From assembly GCA_023391695.1 (NCBI GenBank), contig JAEWAK010000012.1, positions 1 through 64,000 on the forward strand: a stretch of 64,000 bases of DNA, given 5' to 3'. The position numbers were made by a program, and so were the translations under genes. This DNA is from Bacillota bacterium. Lineage in GTDB: Bacteria > Bacillota > Clostridia > Lachnospirales > Lachnospiraceae. Each line of letters opens with the position of its first letter. The stretch's first letter is position 1. This document shows, piece by piece, positions 33,085-42,615 of this stretch. The notes below the pieces were generated by a model that was not told the DNA's origin, ran no database searches, and worked only from the letters and a program-made list of their open reading frames with translations.

Positions 33085-35433
33085 ATGAGCATATATGATA
33101 CACTCAATAAAGAACAACGAAGAGCTGTGGAACATGATAAAGGCCCTTTACTTATTTTAGCCGGTGCAGGTTCGGGAAAAACCCGTGTTTTGACTCACCG
33201 GATAGCCTATTTAATGGAACATCATGATGTGAATCCCTGGAACATATTGGCTTTGACCTTTACGAACAAAGCAGCCAATGAAATGCGGGAACGTGTCGAT
33301 AAAATAGTTGGATATGGCTCAGAAAATATCTGGGTCAGCACTTTTCATTCTACCTGCGTCAGAATTCTCAGACGTTGGATTGACCATATCGGTTATGACA
33401 GGAGTTTTACGATTTATGATACGGATGACCAGAAATCTTTAATGCGTGAAGTCTGCAAGCATTTAAATATTGATACAAAAACCCTGAAAGAACGCTCCCT
33501 GTTATCTGTCATTTCCTCTGCAAAGGATGAACTGATATCTCCGGAAGAATATGAACTTCGCGCTGTCGGTGATTTTACCAAAGTGAAATTTGCCGGAGTA
33601 TATAAAGAATACCAGAAACGCTTAAAGTCCAATAATGCGCTGGATTTTGACGACCTGATATTTAAAACCGTAGAATTATTCCAGACCAGCAAAGAAGCCT
33701 TAACCTATTACCAGAACCGGTTCCGTTACATTATGGTGGATGAATATCAGGATACCAATACCGCCCAGTTTAAACTGATCAGCCTCTTGGCAGACGGCAT
33801 CAATCAGGATGGTATCAGGGAACACAATCTCTGCGTCGTAGGTGACGACGACCAGTCCATATATAAGTTCCGCGGTGCCAATATTTATAATATTCTGAAT
33901 TTCGAGAAAGAATATCAGAATACGGAAGTAATTAAGCTGGAACAGAATTACCGCTCCACAAAACGGATTCTGGAAGCTGCCAATGAAGTTATCAGTAACA
34001 ATACCGGCAGGAAAGAGAAGTCTTTGTGGACGGATAACAGTGAAGGGGAACCCGTACGGTTTACCCAGTTTGAACATGATTATGAAGAAGCCGACAGTAT
34101 CGTCAATGAAATCGCCAGGGTGGTTTCTTCCGGGGAAGCTTCCTATCAGGATTTCGCCGTCCTGTACCGGACCAATGCCCAGTCCCGTATTTTAGAAGAG
34201 AAGTTAATATTAAAAAATGTCCCTTATAAAATAATAGGCAGTATAAACTTCTATGCCAGAAAAGAAATAAAGGACTTGCTGGCTTATTTAAAAACCATTG
34301 ACAACGGTCAGGACAACCTTGCCGTAAAGCGTATCATCAATATTCCAAAGCGTGGAATCGGCCTGGCTACCATAGATAAGATTGATGATTATGCCCTGAA
34401 AAACGGTATCAGTTTTTATGAAGCATTAAAACAAGCTGATTATATACCGGCTTTGGGACGGGCTGCCGCCAGAATTTCCCCTTTTGCCAGTCTTATTGAA
34501 ATTCTGAAATCCAATTTGTCCTCACCGGATTACAGCCTGTCCGATTTAATGGATGAGATTCTGGAAGCCACCGGTTATATCAGCAGTCTGGAAGCCCAGG
34601 ATCTGGAAGATGCTCAGGACCGGATTGAAATCATCGGAGAATTAAAAAGTAAGATAAAAACCTATGAAGAAAATGCATTGGAACAACCGTCCTTAAGTGA
34701 ATTCCTGGAAGAAGTTGCGCTGGTTTCCGATATTGATAACCTGACGGAAGACAATGATATGGTAGTCCTTATGACTTTACACAGTGCAAAAGGCCTGGAA
34801 TTCCCTTATGTTTATTTATGCGGAATGGAAGAAGGCATATTCCCTAGTTACATGTCCATCCATGCGGATGACCCGGTAACGGAAATAGAAGAAGAACGCA
34901 GGTTGTGCTATGTAGGAATTACAAGAGCCATGAAACACCTGGGCTTAAGTGCGGCGACCCAGCGTATGCTCCGGGGTGAGACCCAGTTCAACCGCCCTTC
35001 CAGATTTATTAATGAAATCCCCAGGTATCTATTGACCATGGAACGTAATCCATTTAAAACCAATCCACTTAAGAATAATTCCTATATGAGTTTATCCCCT
35101 GATAGGAATGACAGATTACGTCCTGCAGGGGGTATACCGGGCGCCGGATCCCAGACCGCTTCGGCAAAAAGGAGTGCGTCCACGGCCAAAGGTAAGTTAA
35201 GCGATACTATTTTCCAAAAACCTTATGCAGCTTCCGCTCCCAGGGAATTTGAAGGTAATAATATGGGAACTCTGGATTACGGTGTCGGTGATACGGTACA
35301 GCACATAAAATTTGGCGTAGGCATTGTTACAAATATCAATTCCGGCGGTAAAGATTATGAAGTTACGGTAGATTTCAGTAATTTTGGCATCAAAAAAATG
35401 CTGGCATCTTTTGCAAAATTAAAAAAGTTGTAG
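33085..35433 (+). CDS. pcrA: ATP-dependent DNA helicase PcrA/UvrD
   Basis: 782 aa, start at 33085 with AGGTGG upstream (a GTG at 33073 is less likely). SF1A motifs: GAGSGKTRVL (Walker A), ALTFTNKAA (Ia), VDEYQDTN (II), GDDDQSIYKFRGA (III), QNYRST (IV), MTLHSAKGLEF (V) and VGITRA (VI). The C-terminal 60 residues (GVGDTVQHIKFGVGIVT...) form the Tudor-like domain that contacts RNA polymerase in Gram-positive PcrA. Functions in nucleotide excision repair, transcription-coupled repair and plasmid rolling-circle replication. A disordered linker of about 100 residues separates the helicase core from the Tudor-like end. Confidence 0.96.
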   Translation: MSIYDTLNKEQRRAVEHDKGPLLILAGAGSGKTRVLTHRIAYLMEHHDVNPWNILALTFTNKAANEMRERVDKIVGYGSENIWVSTFHSTCVRILRRWIDHIGYDRSFTIYDTDDQKSLMREVCKHLNIDTKTLKERSLLSVISSAKDELISPEEYELRAVGDFTKVKFAGVYKEYQKRLKSNNALDFDDLIFKTVELFQTSKEALTYYQNRFRYIMVDEYQDTNTAQFKLISLLADGINQDGIREHNLCVVGDDDQSIYKFRGANIYNILNFEKEYQNTEVIKLEQNYRSTKRILEAANEVISNNTGRKEKSLWTDNSEGEPVRFTQFEHDYEEADSIVNEIARVVSSGEASYQDFAVLYRTNAQSRILEEKLILKNVPYKIIGSINFYARKEIKDLLAYLKTIDNGQDNLAVKRIINIPKRGIGLATIDKIDDYALKNGISFYEALKQADYIPALGRAAARISPFASLIEILKSNLSSPDYSLSDLMDEILEATGYISSLEAQDLEDAQDRIEIIGELKSKIKTYEENALEQPSLSEFLEEVALVSDIDNLTEDNDMVVLMTLHSAKGLEFPYVYLCGMEEGIFPSYMSIHADDPVTEIEEERRLCYVGITRAMKHLGLSAATQRMLRGETQFNRPSRFINEIPRYLLTMERNPFKTNPLKNNSYMSLSPDRNDRLRPAGGIPGAGSQTASAKRSASTAKGKLSDTIFQKPYAASAPREFEGNNMGTLDYGVGDTVQHIKFGVGIVTNINSGGKDYEVTVDFSNFGIKKMLASFAKLKKL

Positions 35434-35528
35434 TAATTTCATGCATTTTCCAGAATTTCTATAGTAAAAAGCCTAATATCGTGGTATAATAGGATAGAAC
35501 TCATTTTACGATGAAAGGATGTGTTATA

Positions 35529-35849
35529 ATGAATAATAAACTTGAAGAATTATTAAATTCAGCTAAACTGGGTGATTTTCTTCACAGAAAAGAAGTGGCA
35601 GAGAAAAAAAGAACTAACTGCATACTTACGATATTGGCAGTAATTGGTGCGGTTGCTGCGGTTGCCGGTATCGCTTATGCAGTATATAGATACTTGACAC
35701 CGGATTACCTGGAGGATTTTGAAGACGATTTTGATGATGATTTCGATGATGACTTTGACGATGAAGAAGAAAGTGCCTGCAATTGTGAATTCGGTGATAA
35801 AGCCACCAAGGCAGCTTCATTAAAAGAAGCAGCTCCGGAAGAACAATAA
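35529..35849 (+). CDS. Small membrane protein with acidic repeats
   Basis: 106 aa, start at 35529 after AAAGGATG. One membrane helix at about 32-52 (ILTILAVIGAVAAVAGIAYA). It is followed by an acidic DFDD repeat (FEDDFDDDFDDDFDDEEE), a CNC pair and a short tail. The acidic tail could bind divalent metal or a basic partner. I do not recognise a family. It follows pcrA by 95 bases and is closed by a good terminator. Confidence 0.8.
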   Translation: MNNKLEELLNSAKLGDFLHRKEVAEKKRTNCILTILAVIGAVAAVAGIAYAVYRYLTPDYLEDFEDDFDDDFDDDFDDEEESACNCEFGDKATKAASLKEAAPEEQ

Positions 35850-35935
35850 AGCCTTTCATGGCATATATCTTTTCATGAATAAAACTGCCATTTTAAGGCG
35901 TAATTTTTATTCCGGTATATTATTTTAATAAATAA

Positions 35936-35969
35936 ATGAGCCTGCAAATTTTAAGACAGGCTCATTTTT
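35936..35969 (+). terminator. Terminator after the acidic membrane protein
   Basis: ATGAGCCTG pairs with CAGGCTCAT around 12 bases, followed by TTTTTA. Confidence 0.88.
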
Positions 35970-35974
35970 ATTTG

Positions 35975-36165
35975 ATTTTTATATCCTTTATCTTTTTCAT
36001 TTCTCTTGGGCTTTTTATTCCTTTCACCTTTTTATTTTTCTTTGGCTGATTTATTCCTCTCGTCTTTTTCATTTCCTTGGGTTTTATTTTATTCTTTTCG
36101 TTTTCTTATTCACTTGGCTTTTTATTTCTTCTGCCATCTTTATTACAATTGGTCTTCTTATTCTG
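35975..36165 (-). repeat. Degenerate purine-rich tandem repeat
   Basis: On the minus strand four to five units of about 35 bases share AGCCAAG(n)GAATAAGAAAA-like spacing (GCCAAG, CCCAAG, GCCAAAG, CCCAAG). All frames contain stops, so it is not coding. It sits just after the 3' end of the NMT1-type lipoprotein gene. Confidence 0.5.
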
Positions 36166-36173
36166 GCTTTCTT

Positions 36174-37169
36174 TTATTTTCCGGAAGCCTTAGTTGCATA
36201 TTCGGTATTAACCAGCTCCCCATAAGGAACCCTGGCTTTCAAAACACCTGCATCATCCAAAATATCCTGCAATAAAGTAAAGCTCTCCTCTTCAAAGACC
36301 GTATTTTCTTTCCAGGTATTCTGTTCATAGTACCTGGTTACGATGGTATTAACCGTATCCAGATCCGTCTCTTTAAACTGAGGGGCAATCACTTTAGCGA
36401 TTTCTTCCGGTTTATGGGAATTCACATAATCCAGGCCTTTTTGAATTGCATTGGTAAATTTCTGGATTACTTCCGGATTTTTTTCAATATAACTCTTCTT
36501 GGCGGAATAAGCCGTATATGGAACTTTTCCGCTTTCCACACCCAGGGATGCCACTACCTTGCCTCCTCCGTCTTTTTCAAGGGCAGTTGCACCCGGTTCA
36601 AATTCTACCGTATAATCCCCTGTGCCTGCTGCAAAAGCCTGGGAAGTCAAGCCAAAATCAATATTCTGGATAATGGTTAAGTCGGATGCCGGATCAATTC
36701 CGTTTTTCTTAAGGATATACTCCAGTACCATTTCAGGCATACCGCCGGCCCTTCCGCCAACTACGGTTTTCCCTTTTACGTTGTCCCAGGTGAAGTTCTC
36801 GTTCTGATCCCTGGAAACCAGGAAGTTACCTGCACGTTGGGTCAGCTGGGCAAAGTTTACCACATAATCTTCTTTTCCTTCATTATAGACATAGATGGAG
36901 GCTTCCGAACCCATAAATCCGATATCCGCATCCCCGCTTAATACTGCTGTCATAGTTTTATCCGCACCTAAACCATTTACCAGTTCTACATCGAGACCTT
37001 CGTCTTTAAAATAACCTAATTCAATTGCTGCATATTGAGGTGCATAAAATATGGAATGTGCCACTTCATTTAATTGAACCTTTACTAAATCATTGCTTTT
37101 CTTACAGCCAGTTAAACCGATAACTATAAAAACCATGATAAGCAGCATGATAACTCCACTTTTTTTCAT
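36174..37169 (-). CDS. NMT1/SsuA-type ABC substrate-binding lipoprotein (orphan)
   Basis: 331 aa, start at 37169 with AAGGAGG. Lipobox GLTGC (Cys22). The NMT1-like periplasmic-binding fold has FYAPQYAAIELGYFKDEGLD, DADIGFMGSEA, and KTVVGGRAGGMPEMVLEYIL. Such proteins bind thiamine precursors, aliphatic sulfonates, nitrate or taurine. No permease or ATPase gene is adjacent, unlike usual ssu/thi operons, so it must work with a transporter elsewhere. A perfect 15-bp-arm dyad lies at 37196-37229 in its leader. Confidence 0.88.
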   Translation of the reverse strand: MKKSGVIMLLIMVFIVIGLTGCKKSNDLVKVQLNEVAHSIFYAPQYAAIELGYFKDEGLDVELVNGLGADKTMTAVLSGDADIGFMGSEASIYVYNEGKEDYVVNFAQLTQRAGNFLVSRDQNENFTWDNVKGKTVVGGRAGGMPEMVLEYILKKNGIDPASDLTIIQNIDFGLTSQAFAAGTGDYTVEFEPGATALEKDGGGKVVASLGVESGKVPYTAYSAKKSYIEKNPEVIQKFTNAIQKGLDYVNSHKPEEIAKVIAPQFKETDLDTVNTIVTRYYEQNTWKENTVFEEESFTLLQDILDDAGVLKARVPYGELVNTEYATKASGK

Positions 37170-37195
37170 CCTGATCCTCCTTGCAAGACATCCAC

Positions 37196-37229
37196 AAATA
37201 TATACCAATATATCTATTGGTATATATTT
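37196..37229. promoter_or_regulatory. Perfect palindrome in the leader of the orphan binding protein
   Basis: AAATATATACCAATA (37196-37210) is mirrored by TATTGGTATATATTT (37215-37229) around TATC, 27 bases before the ATG. Most likely an operator for an unknown repressor; no T run makes it a terminator in the gene's direction. Confidence 0.7.
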
Positions 37230-37336
37230 TGTGCATGTCTATTACAGGGAAAAGGATAAATTTTATCAGTATTACCGGCTCAGGAGGAAGTAGAACTATG
37301 TAATATAGTCTATTCTCTCCTTTTTTCAAATTAGAG

Positions 37337-37558
37337 CTATTTTTTATTTTCACGAGCGTCTCTATTTTTCATATAAGTTTCTTTTATTAATTGTTGTATC
37401 ACAGATAAAATCGCCACAATTATTACCAAAATTATTGATTGTTTAAAATCAATCGATAAATAATCTTCTGCTTTCATCAGCAACCGAAGAATTTCTTGTA
37501 TTACTAGTAAACCTATTAGATACAATTCATTTTTTATTATATTTTTTATTATTTTCAA
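37337..37558 (-). CDS. Small protein with two membrane helices
   Basis: 73 aa from a TTG start at 37558, seven bases after GGAGG. Helix 1 is about LYLIGLLVIQEILRLLM, helix 2 about SIILVIIVAILSVIQQLI; the tail is basic (KETYMKNRDARENKK). Unknown family. The good ribosome site favours a real gene, but length and AT-rich composition leave doubt. Confidence 0.55.
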   Translation of the reverse strand: MKIIKNIIKNELYLIGLLVIQEILRLLMKAEDYLSIDFKQSIILVIIVAILSVIQQLIKETYMKNRDARENKK

Positions 37559-37626
37559 GTATCTGCCTCCAATCAATAATTAGAAATGCTTATCTATTAA
37601 TTTTCATCATTACTAAATAGATGCGA

Positions 37627-37752
37627 GTCAAAGCGGATATTCGCAATCCGCTACGCTACTTGCTCATAACCTTCGGGAAGAGTATTAGCAGAAGCTTTTA
37701 ATGGTGATACAGGAACTAATGCAGCTAATAGGGAAGTTATTATTACTTTTTA
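37627..37752 (+). other. Repeat fragment and 23-codon gene tail
   Basis: 37627-37650 GTCAAAGCGGATATTCGC... is like the start of the repeats at 39899 and 46524. It runs into an open plus-strand tail VLAEAFNGDTGTNAANREVI ending ITF-stop at 37752, which has the look of a conserved C-terminus but no start. Possibly the end of a deleted gene. The rest of 37559-37948 has no gene. Confidence 0.4.
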
Positions 37753-37948
37753 AATGTTTTTAAATATGTTTCATCCTGCTTTACCATTAATTGTTAGTAA
37801 CTATTATTATATCATTAAGTAAATTAATATCAATAATTTTATTCCTTTTGCAATATTCACTACAAAAAAATCCCCCAAAGCAGTTTGAAATTGCCAGGAG
37901 GATTTTTTAGATTTTATTTTATTGTATTGTAGGAATACCGCTAATAAA

Positions 37949-37990
37949 AAAACAACAGGACCATCGCAGGAATAAATCCTGCAACAGTCC
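37949..37990 (-). terminator. Terminator of the sugar ABC operon
   Basis: Minus strand: GGACTGTTGCAGGA pairs with TCCTGCGATGGTCC, followed by TGTTGTTTTTTT, just after the second permease gene. A further AAAAAATCC/GGATTTTTT pair lies at 37864-37908. Confidence 0.82.
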
Positions 37991-37998
37991 GTAATATT

Positions 37999-38868
37999 CT
38001 AGCCTTTAACAGCTCCGGCAACCATACCCTGAATGATTTGTTTACTGAATACAAAATAGAAAATAACAATAGGTGCCATGGTTATAAGCATAGCCGACAT
38101 GATTTTTGTATAGTCGGAACTGAATTGTCCGGTAAATTGCGTCATTGCCAGAGGTACTGTCTGAAGTCTCGGGTCCTTGATAAGTACCAATGCGAAGGAA
38201 AATTCATTCCAGCAGCTGAAGGTCTGAATAATCGCGATTGTAGTAAGAATAGGCTTGCACATAGGTAAAATAATGGAGAACAAAGTCCTGCTGAAACTGC
38301 TTCCGTCAATTGCGGCTGCCTCTTCTAAAGCAACCGGAATACCTTTTACATAACCTTCTACCAGGAATATGGCAATGGGAAAGCCAAACGCCACATAGGG
38401 CATAATCAAAGTAAACCACTGATTGCCTAATCCCGAACGGGTAAATACTACATAAACCGGCACCAGTAAGGAATGGATCGGAATCAACATACCCATTAAG
38501 AATATTACATACAGCAGACGGTTGCCAGGGAACTTGATCCTTGCCAAAATATATCCGATAATAAAACCAAAGAGGACTATAAAAAATACGGATAAAACGG
38601 TAGTTCTTAAACTGTTCATAACAGATTCAAAAATATGATAATCCCTGTTTGTAAGAATATCTATATAGTTTCTAAAATTCGGATTTTTCGGTAAGCCCAT
38701 AATATCCGCATTAAAAACCCTTTTTTCTTTTAAGGATGAGTAGAACATCCAGATCAGGGGAAAGATACAGGATAAGGAAAACAGAATCAGAATTAAATTC
38801 ATAAATACGGATAATATTCTTGTTTTTATAACGGAACCAGTATCCCTGCCGGTATTTTTAGCAGCCAT
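37999..38868 (-). CDS. Carbohydrate ABC transporter permease (CUT1, MalG-like)
   Basis: 289 aa, six membrane segments. The conserved EAA loop reads EEAAAIDGSSFSRTLFSIIL-PMCKP. N-terminal RILSVFMNLILILFSLSCIFPLIWMF is typical. Its ATG overlaps the stop of the upstream permease in TAATG, with GGAGGGG before it. It forms the channel of a sugar importer with the MalF-like partner; the energising ATPase (usually a shared MsmX-type protein) is not in the window. Confidence 0.93.
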   Translation of the reverse strand: MAAKNTGRDTGSVIKTRILSVFMNLILILFSLSCIFPLIWMFYSSLKEKRVFNADIMGLPKNPNFRNYIDILTNRDYHIFESVMNSLRTTVLSVFFIVLFGFIIGYILARIKFPGNRLLYVIFLMGMLIPIHSLLVPVYVVFTRSGLGNQWFTLIMPYVAFGFPIAIFLVEGYVKGIPVALEEAAAIDGSSFSRTLFSIILPMCKPILTTIAIIQTFSCWNEFSFALVLIKDPRLQTVPLAMTQFTGQFSSDYTKIMSAMLITMAPIVIFYFVFSKQIIQGMVAGAVKG

Positions 38869-39767
38869 TAGCTTTCCCCTCCTTTATCCTTTGATAATAC
38901 TTTTACTAATAATTGCGATGCTCCGATTACCACTAAGCTGGCCACAAAGATACCGATTGATATGGCACTGCCGTATCCCATGTTCTGTTGGGCAAATGAG
39001 ATTTTGTAACCGTAAAGAGCCATTACCATAGAGGCATTACCAGGGCCGCCGGCTGTCATTACGAAGATATGATCGAAGGCTTTCATGTTACCTGCAACAC
39101 AAAGTGTAACACAGACAAGCAATGTATTCTTAATTAAAGGTAATACAATATAGATGGCTCTCTGGAATCCATTGGCACCGTCAATTTCGGCTACTTCGAA
39201 TATTTCCTTATCAACGGAAGAGATTGCAGATAAGATAATAACCATATAGTAACCGATAAACTGCCAGATTAAAGGAATGGATATTAATAACATAACCAGC
39301 TTAGGCTCATTCAGCCATACTTTCGTGGCGTCACCCTTGCCGATCAGATCCAGGAACCAGTTTAAAATACCACGTCTGTAATCGTATACCATGGTCCATA
39401 TAAAACCGATGGATACGGCGGATACGGTACTTGGGAAAAATCCGAAGGTACGGTGGATACCTTTGAATTTAACCAGCCGTGAGTTAATCATCAGTACGAA
39501 AACAAATGCCAGTCCGATCTGGCCGATAATACAAGCTATTACTAAATATATGTTATGACTGAAGGATTTCCAGAAAATAGAATCCTTCAAAAGAGTCGCA
39601 TAATTTTCAAATCCAATAAAGGTTTTATTAGGTCCACCTTTCCATTCAAATAAACTGTAAAATCCGGCAGTAATCAGAGGTATAAATACAGTGAATACGT
39701 ACAATGCAATTGGTAATAATAAATATGCAAAAATTACTCTGTTTTTAGGTCGAATTGAACTTAACAT
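38868..39767 (-). CDS. Carbohydrate ABC transporter permease (CUT1, MalF-like)
   Basis: 299 aa, start at 39767 after AAGGAGG; the longer frame has no site. Six membrane segments and the EAA motif EVAEIDGANGFQRAIYIVLP-LIKN. Short N-terminus, as in UgpA/LacF-type proteins. Follows the binding-protein gene by 277 bases, in which a 110-bp repeat lies. Confidence 0.93.
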   Translation of the reverse strand: MLSSIRPKNRVIFAYLLLPIALYVFTVFIPLITAGFYSLFEWKGGPNKTFIGFENYATLLKDSIFWKSFSHNIYLVIACIIGQIGLAFVFVLMINSRLVKFKGIHRTFGFFPSTVSAVSIGFIWTMVYDYRRGILNWFLDLIGKGDATKVWLNEPKLVMLLISIPLIWQFIGYYMVIILSAISSVDKEIFEVAEIDGANGFQRAIYIVLPLIKNTLLVCVTLCVAGNMKAFDHIFVMTAGGPGNASMVMALYGYKISFAQQNMGYGSAISIGIFVASLVVIGASQLLVKVLSKDKGGES

Positions 39768-39898
39768 TTTTCGCCTCCTTAAAAATACGTCGTTATTTAT
39801 ATAGGCCTTATCTGAGAAACTTTGCTCAGATAAGGCCTGTTTCAAATTATATTACTGACTTTTAAGTTTTAGACACCAGCGACTGTCCAGTCACTGGT

Positions 39899-40009
39899 TA
39901 AAGCGGATATTCACAGACCGCTTTTCTGCGGCTCTACCTATTACACAGCTATGCTGCTATTTCAGCGAAACCCCTAACCTACACTGAAAAGTTAGGTCCG
40001 GCTTCCGCC
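39899..40009. repeat. About 110-bp intergenic repeat, copy A
   Basis: Aligns with 46524-46635 over its full length: shared blocks include GATATTC, CCGCTTT-CTGCGGCT, GCTATGCTGCTATTTCAG, TACACTGAAA and GGCTTCCGC. CCGC/GCGG can form small hairpins. It lies between the binding-protein and permease genes of one operon. Confidence 0.75.
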
Positions 40010-40043
40010 CACAAAGGCGGGAAACTTACCAGACAGGTTAAAA

Positions 40044-41498
40044 TTAATAATTGTCCTCATATGCTTTTTGTGCATTGGCAGCAACATCTTCCGGTGAAAG
40101 TTCACCGTTTAACATAGTTTGAAGATCCGTATTTAACACATCCCAAACGGCACTGGAAATATAGGAGTCATAAATTTCGCAAGGTTTATTATCAACATAT
40201 TGATAGTTATAGAAATCCTGAGTAAATTGATCGAATCCGCTTAAGTCAACGTTTTCAACTTTTGTTAAACCGCCTAAAGCATAGTTGGTAGCAACATATT
40301 TAGCAAAGGCAGGTCCCGTAAGTTCATAAGCCAAATCTACGGCTGCTGCTAATTTATCCGGATCATCTGCAACAGCGGGGCTGATTGCAACGGCATATCC
40401 AAGACCAAAATCATGTGTCTTGTATGAAGCGGTTGCATCTGCCGGCTGAGGAAGAACTGCAAATTTGGTATTGCCGTAAAGATCCGGATCTGATTCTCTT
40501 AATGTGGCCTGGATATAGGAAACATCCCAGTTGCCGCCGATGTAAGCTGCCGCATCACCGGAAATATAGTATTCTCTCGCATCTTCGTTGGTAATTGCAT
40601 TAAAGTCCGGATTGAAGATACCGGAAGCAAAAATATCTTTTGTGAATTTCAGTGCATCTACAAATGGTTTATCCGTAAAAGCAGCACCTTTCTTCTCAAT
40701 CAGGGAGTGAGTCCAGTCTGAACCTGTGAATCTGTCACCGATTGTTGCCAGGAAAGTGGAGTTAACCTGCCATTTGCTTCCGTTACCGAAAGCGATTGTA
40801 TCCATACCCTGATCTGCAAAATAATCTTTTGCTTTCAGAACATCATCCCATGTTTCGGGGAAAGTATCGAAACCGGCTTCTTTCCATTTAGCGGAATCAT
40901 ATAAAACAACTGCGCAGGTACCGCCTGTTAAGGCCGGAAGACCGTAAACCTTATCGTCGGATGTAAATGGATAGTACATAGTAGTGTCATATTGTGAAGC
41001 ATACGGAGATTTTGAAATAATATCCGTCATATCAAGAACAAGTCCCTGTGAAGCCCAGGCTTTGGTATTCATACCCTGTAATAAAAATACGTCCGGTAAA
41101 TCATCTGCTGCAGCAAGTGTAGCTATCTGAACCTTATAGTCATCATTAGCCAATACATTCTGCACTAATTTAATATCCGGATGTACGGTTTCCCAATCCG
41201 CAATTACGGTACGGAAACCGTCGGAACCGCCATTGCCCTGGGATTCTTCTGATGTAGAAAAGTGCATAAGTTCGAGCTCGCCTTTGTATGTCAGATTTGT
41301 CTTAGCCACATCAGTTTTAGTTGTTGCTCCGTCTCCTGCCCCTGTATTATCAGTTGTTGCAGCATCCTGAGTTTGCGTATTATCTGTTGTTTCTGCCGTA
41401 TTATTTCCGTCAGAAGCAGGTTTTTTGCTGCCGCAGGCGGTCAGCATAGTTGCAACCAACGCTGTTGCAAGTAATACGCTTAAAAACTTCTTTTTCAT
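40044..41498 (-). CDS. Sugar ABC transporter substrate-binding lipoprotein
   Basis: 484 aa. Lipobox LTAC with Cys22, then a Thr/Asn-rich linker (about 25-75), then a SBP_bac_1-type extracellular binding domain (GELELMHFSTSEESQGNGG..., DVFLLQGMNTKAWASQGLVL, YYISGDAAAYIGGNW). It captures an oligosaccharide for the two permeases downstream. Higher expression than the permeases is expected because it is first in the operon and followed by a structured repeat. LacI-type regulator upstream on the same strand. Confidence 0.93.
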   Translation of the reverse strand: MKKKFLSVLLATALVATMLTACGSKKPASDGNNTAETTDNTQTQDAATTDNTGAGDGATTKTDVAKTNLTYKGELELMHFSTSEESQGNGGSDGFRTVIADWETVHPDIKLVQNVLANDDYKVQIATLAAADDLPDVFLLQGMNTKAWASQGLVLDMTDIISKSPYASQYDTTMYYPFTSDDKVYGLPALTGGTCAVVLYDSAKWKEAGFDTFPETWDDVLKAKDYFADQGMDTIAFGNGSKWQVNSTFLATIGDRFTGSDWTHSLIEKKGAAFTDKPFVDALKFTKDIFASGIFNPDFNAITNEDAREYYISGDAAAYIGGNWDVSYIQATLRESDPDLYGNTKFAVLPQPADATASYKTHDFGLGYAVAISPAVADDPDKLAAAVDLAYELTGPAFAKYVATNYALGGLTKVENVDLSGFDQFTQDFYNYQYVDNKPCEIYDSYISSAVWDVLNTDLQTMLNGELSPEDVAANAQKAYEDNY

Positions 41499-41598
41499 AA
41501 GCTAGTCCTCCATTTTTATTAATTATGTTTCATTTATATTATTATCACCACTACGGTAATAAAAATACCAAAATGCTTTTCATAATAGTTTTGGTCAA

Positions 41599-42615
41599 TT
41601 ATTTAAGTATGCTGACAGTAGCACCTTTTTCCAATTCTCCGGGTACAATTAAGTGCTCAATTAAAGTGGTTTTTGGTCTTTCAATTAAATCAATGAGTCT
41701 TTCCGCCGCATACTGACCCAGCTTCTGTGTATCCTGGTTGATTGTGGTCAGCTGCGGGTCAATAAACTTAGTAACCCGGATTCCGTCATAGCCTGCTACG
41801 GATATATCTCTCGGAATCTTAAGTCCTCGGGCTTTAATTGCATTGATACCACCTAAACTCGCAAAATCATCCGGAAATAAAATACAGGTAGGCGGGTCCG
41901 GTAGATCCAGGAGTTCATTGGTTAATTGTGCTGTCAATGCAGTATCCCTGTATGCTGATTCCCTGACATATTCATCCGGGATTACCAAGCCTGCTTCTTC
42001 AGCCAGTCTGTAAAAACTGTGCAAACGGTTTTTCGTTACTGCTGAATTCTCTTCTCCATGAATATAGGCGATTTTTCTATGCCCGCATTCATAAACGTAA
42101 TGAAACAGATCTCTCATGCCTTTGATATTGTCCGACATGATCGATGTTCTGTCATTAAACAGATGATCAATGGTCACAACCGGCAAATCACTATGTACCA
42201 ATTCGATTACTTCCACTTCATCATAATCGATACAGGCAATAACCACACCGTCCAGCCCTCTGTATCTGCAATGTTCCAGATATGACATTTTATCTTTTCT
42301 CTGCTTGCTGCCGCTGATAAACGTTATATCATATCCATGTCTCTCTACAGTAACTTTTAAACTTTCCAGTACCATAACAAAATAATCGTGGGTTAAACCA
42401 CTGTGAGCTTCATCAATCAACAGAACACCGAGATTATAGCTGCGATTGGTCTTTAGGGCACGGGCAGATGAATTAGGGAAGTACCCCATCTCTTTTGCTG
42501 TTTCCCGAACCAGTCGTTTTGTCTCTTCACCAATGTCCTTATGTCCGTTTAAAGCCTTACTCACTGTTGCTACGGATACACCGCATACAGCTGAGATATC
42601 CTTCATAGACACCAT
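41599..42615 (-). CDS. LacI-family regulator
   Basis: 338 aa, start at 42615 with GGGAGG upstream. HTH in MKDISAVCGVSVATVSKALN and the hinge ALKTNRSYNLGVLL. The periplasmic-binding-like effector domain has VVTIDHLFNDRTSIMSDN, ILFPDDFASLGGINA and SVAGYDG. It probably represses the sugar ABC operon downstream and itself via the dyad at 42690-42720. Confidence 0.93.
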   Translation of the reverse strand: MVSMKDISAVCGVSVATVSKALNGHKDIGEETKRLVRETAKEMGYFPNSSARALKTNRSYNLGVLLIDEAHSGLTHDYFVMVLESLKVTVERHGYDITFISGSKQRKDKMSYLEHCRYRGLDGVVIACIDYDEVEVIELVHSDLPVVTIDHLFNDRTSIMSDNIKGMRDLFHYVYECGHRKIAYIHGEENSAVTKNRLHSFYRLAEEAGLVIPDEYVRESAYRDTALTAQLTNELLDLPDPPTCILFPDDFASLGGINAIKARGLKIPRDISVAGYDGIRVTKFIDPQLTTINQDTQKLGQYAAERLIDLIERPKTTLIEHLIVPGELEKGATVSILK

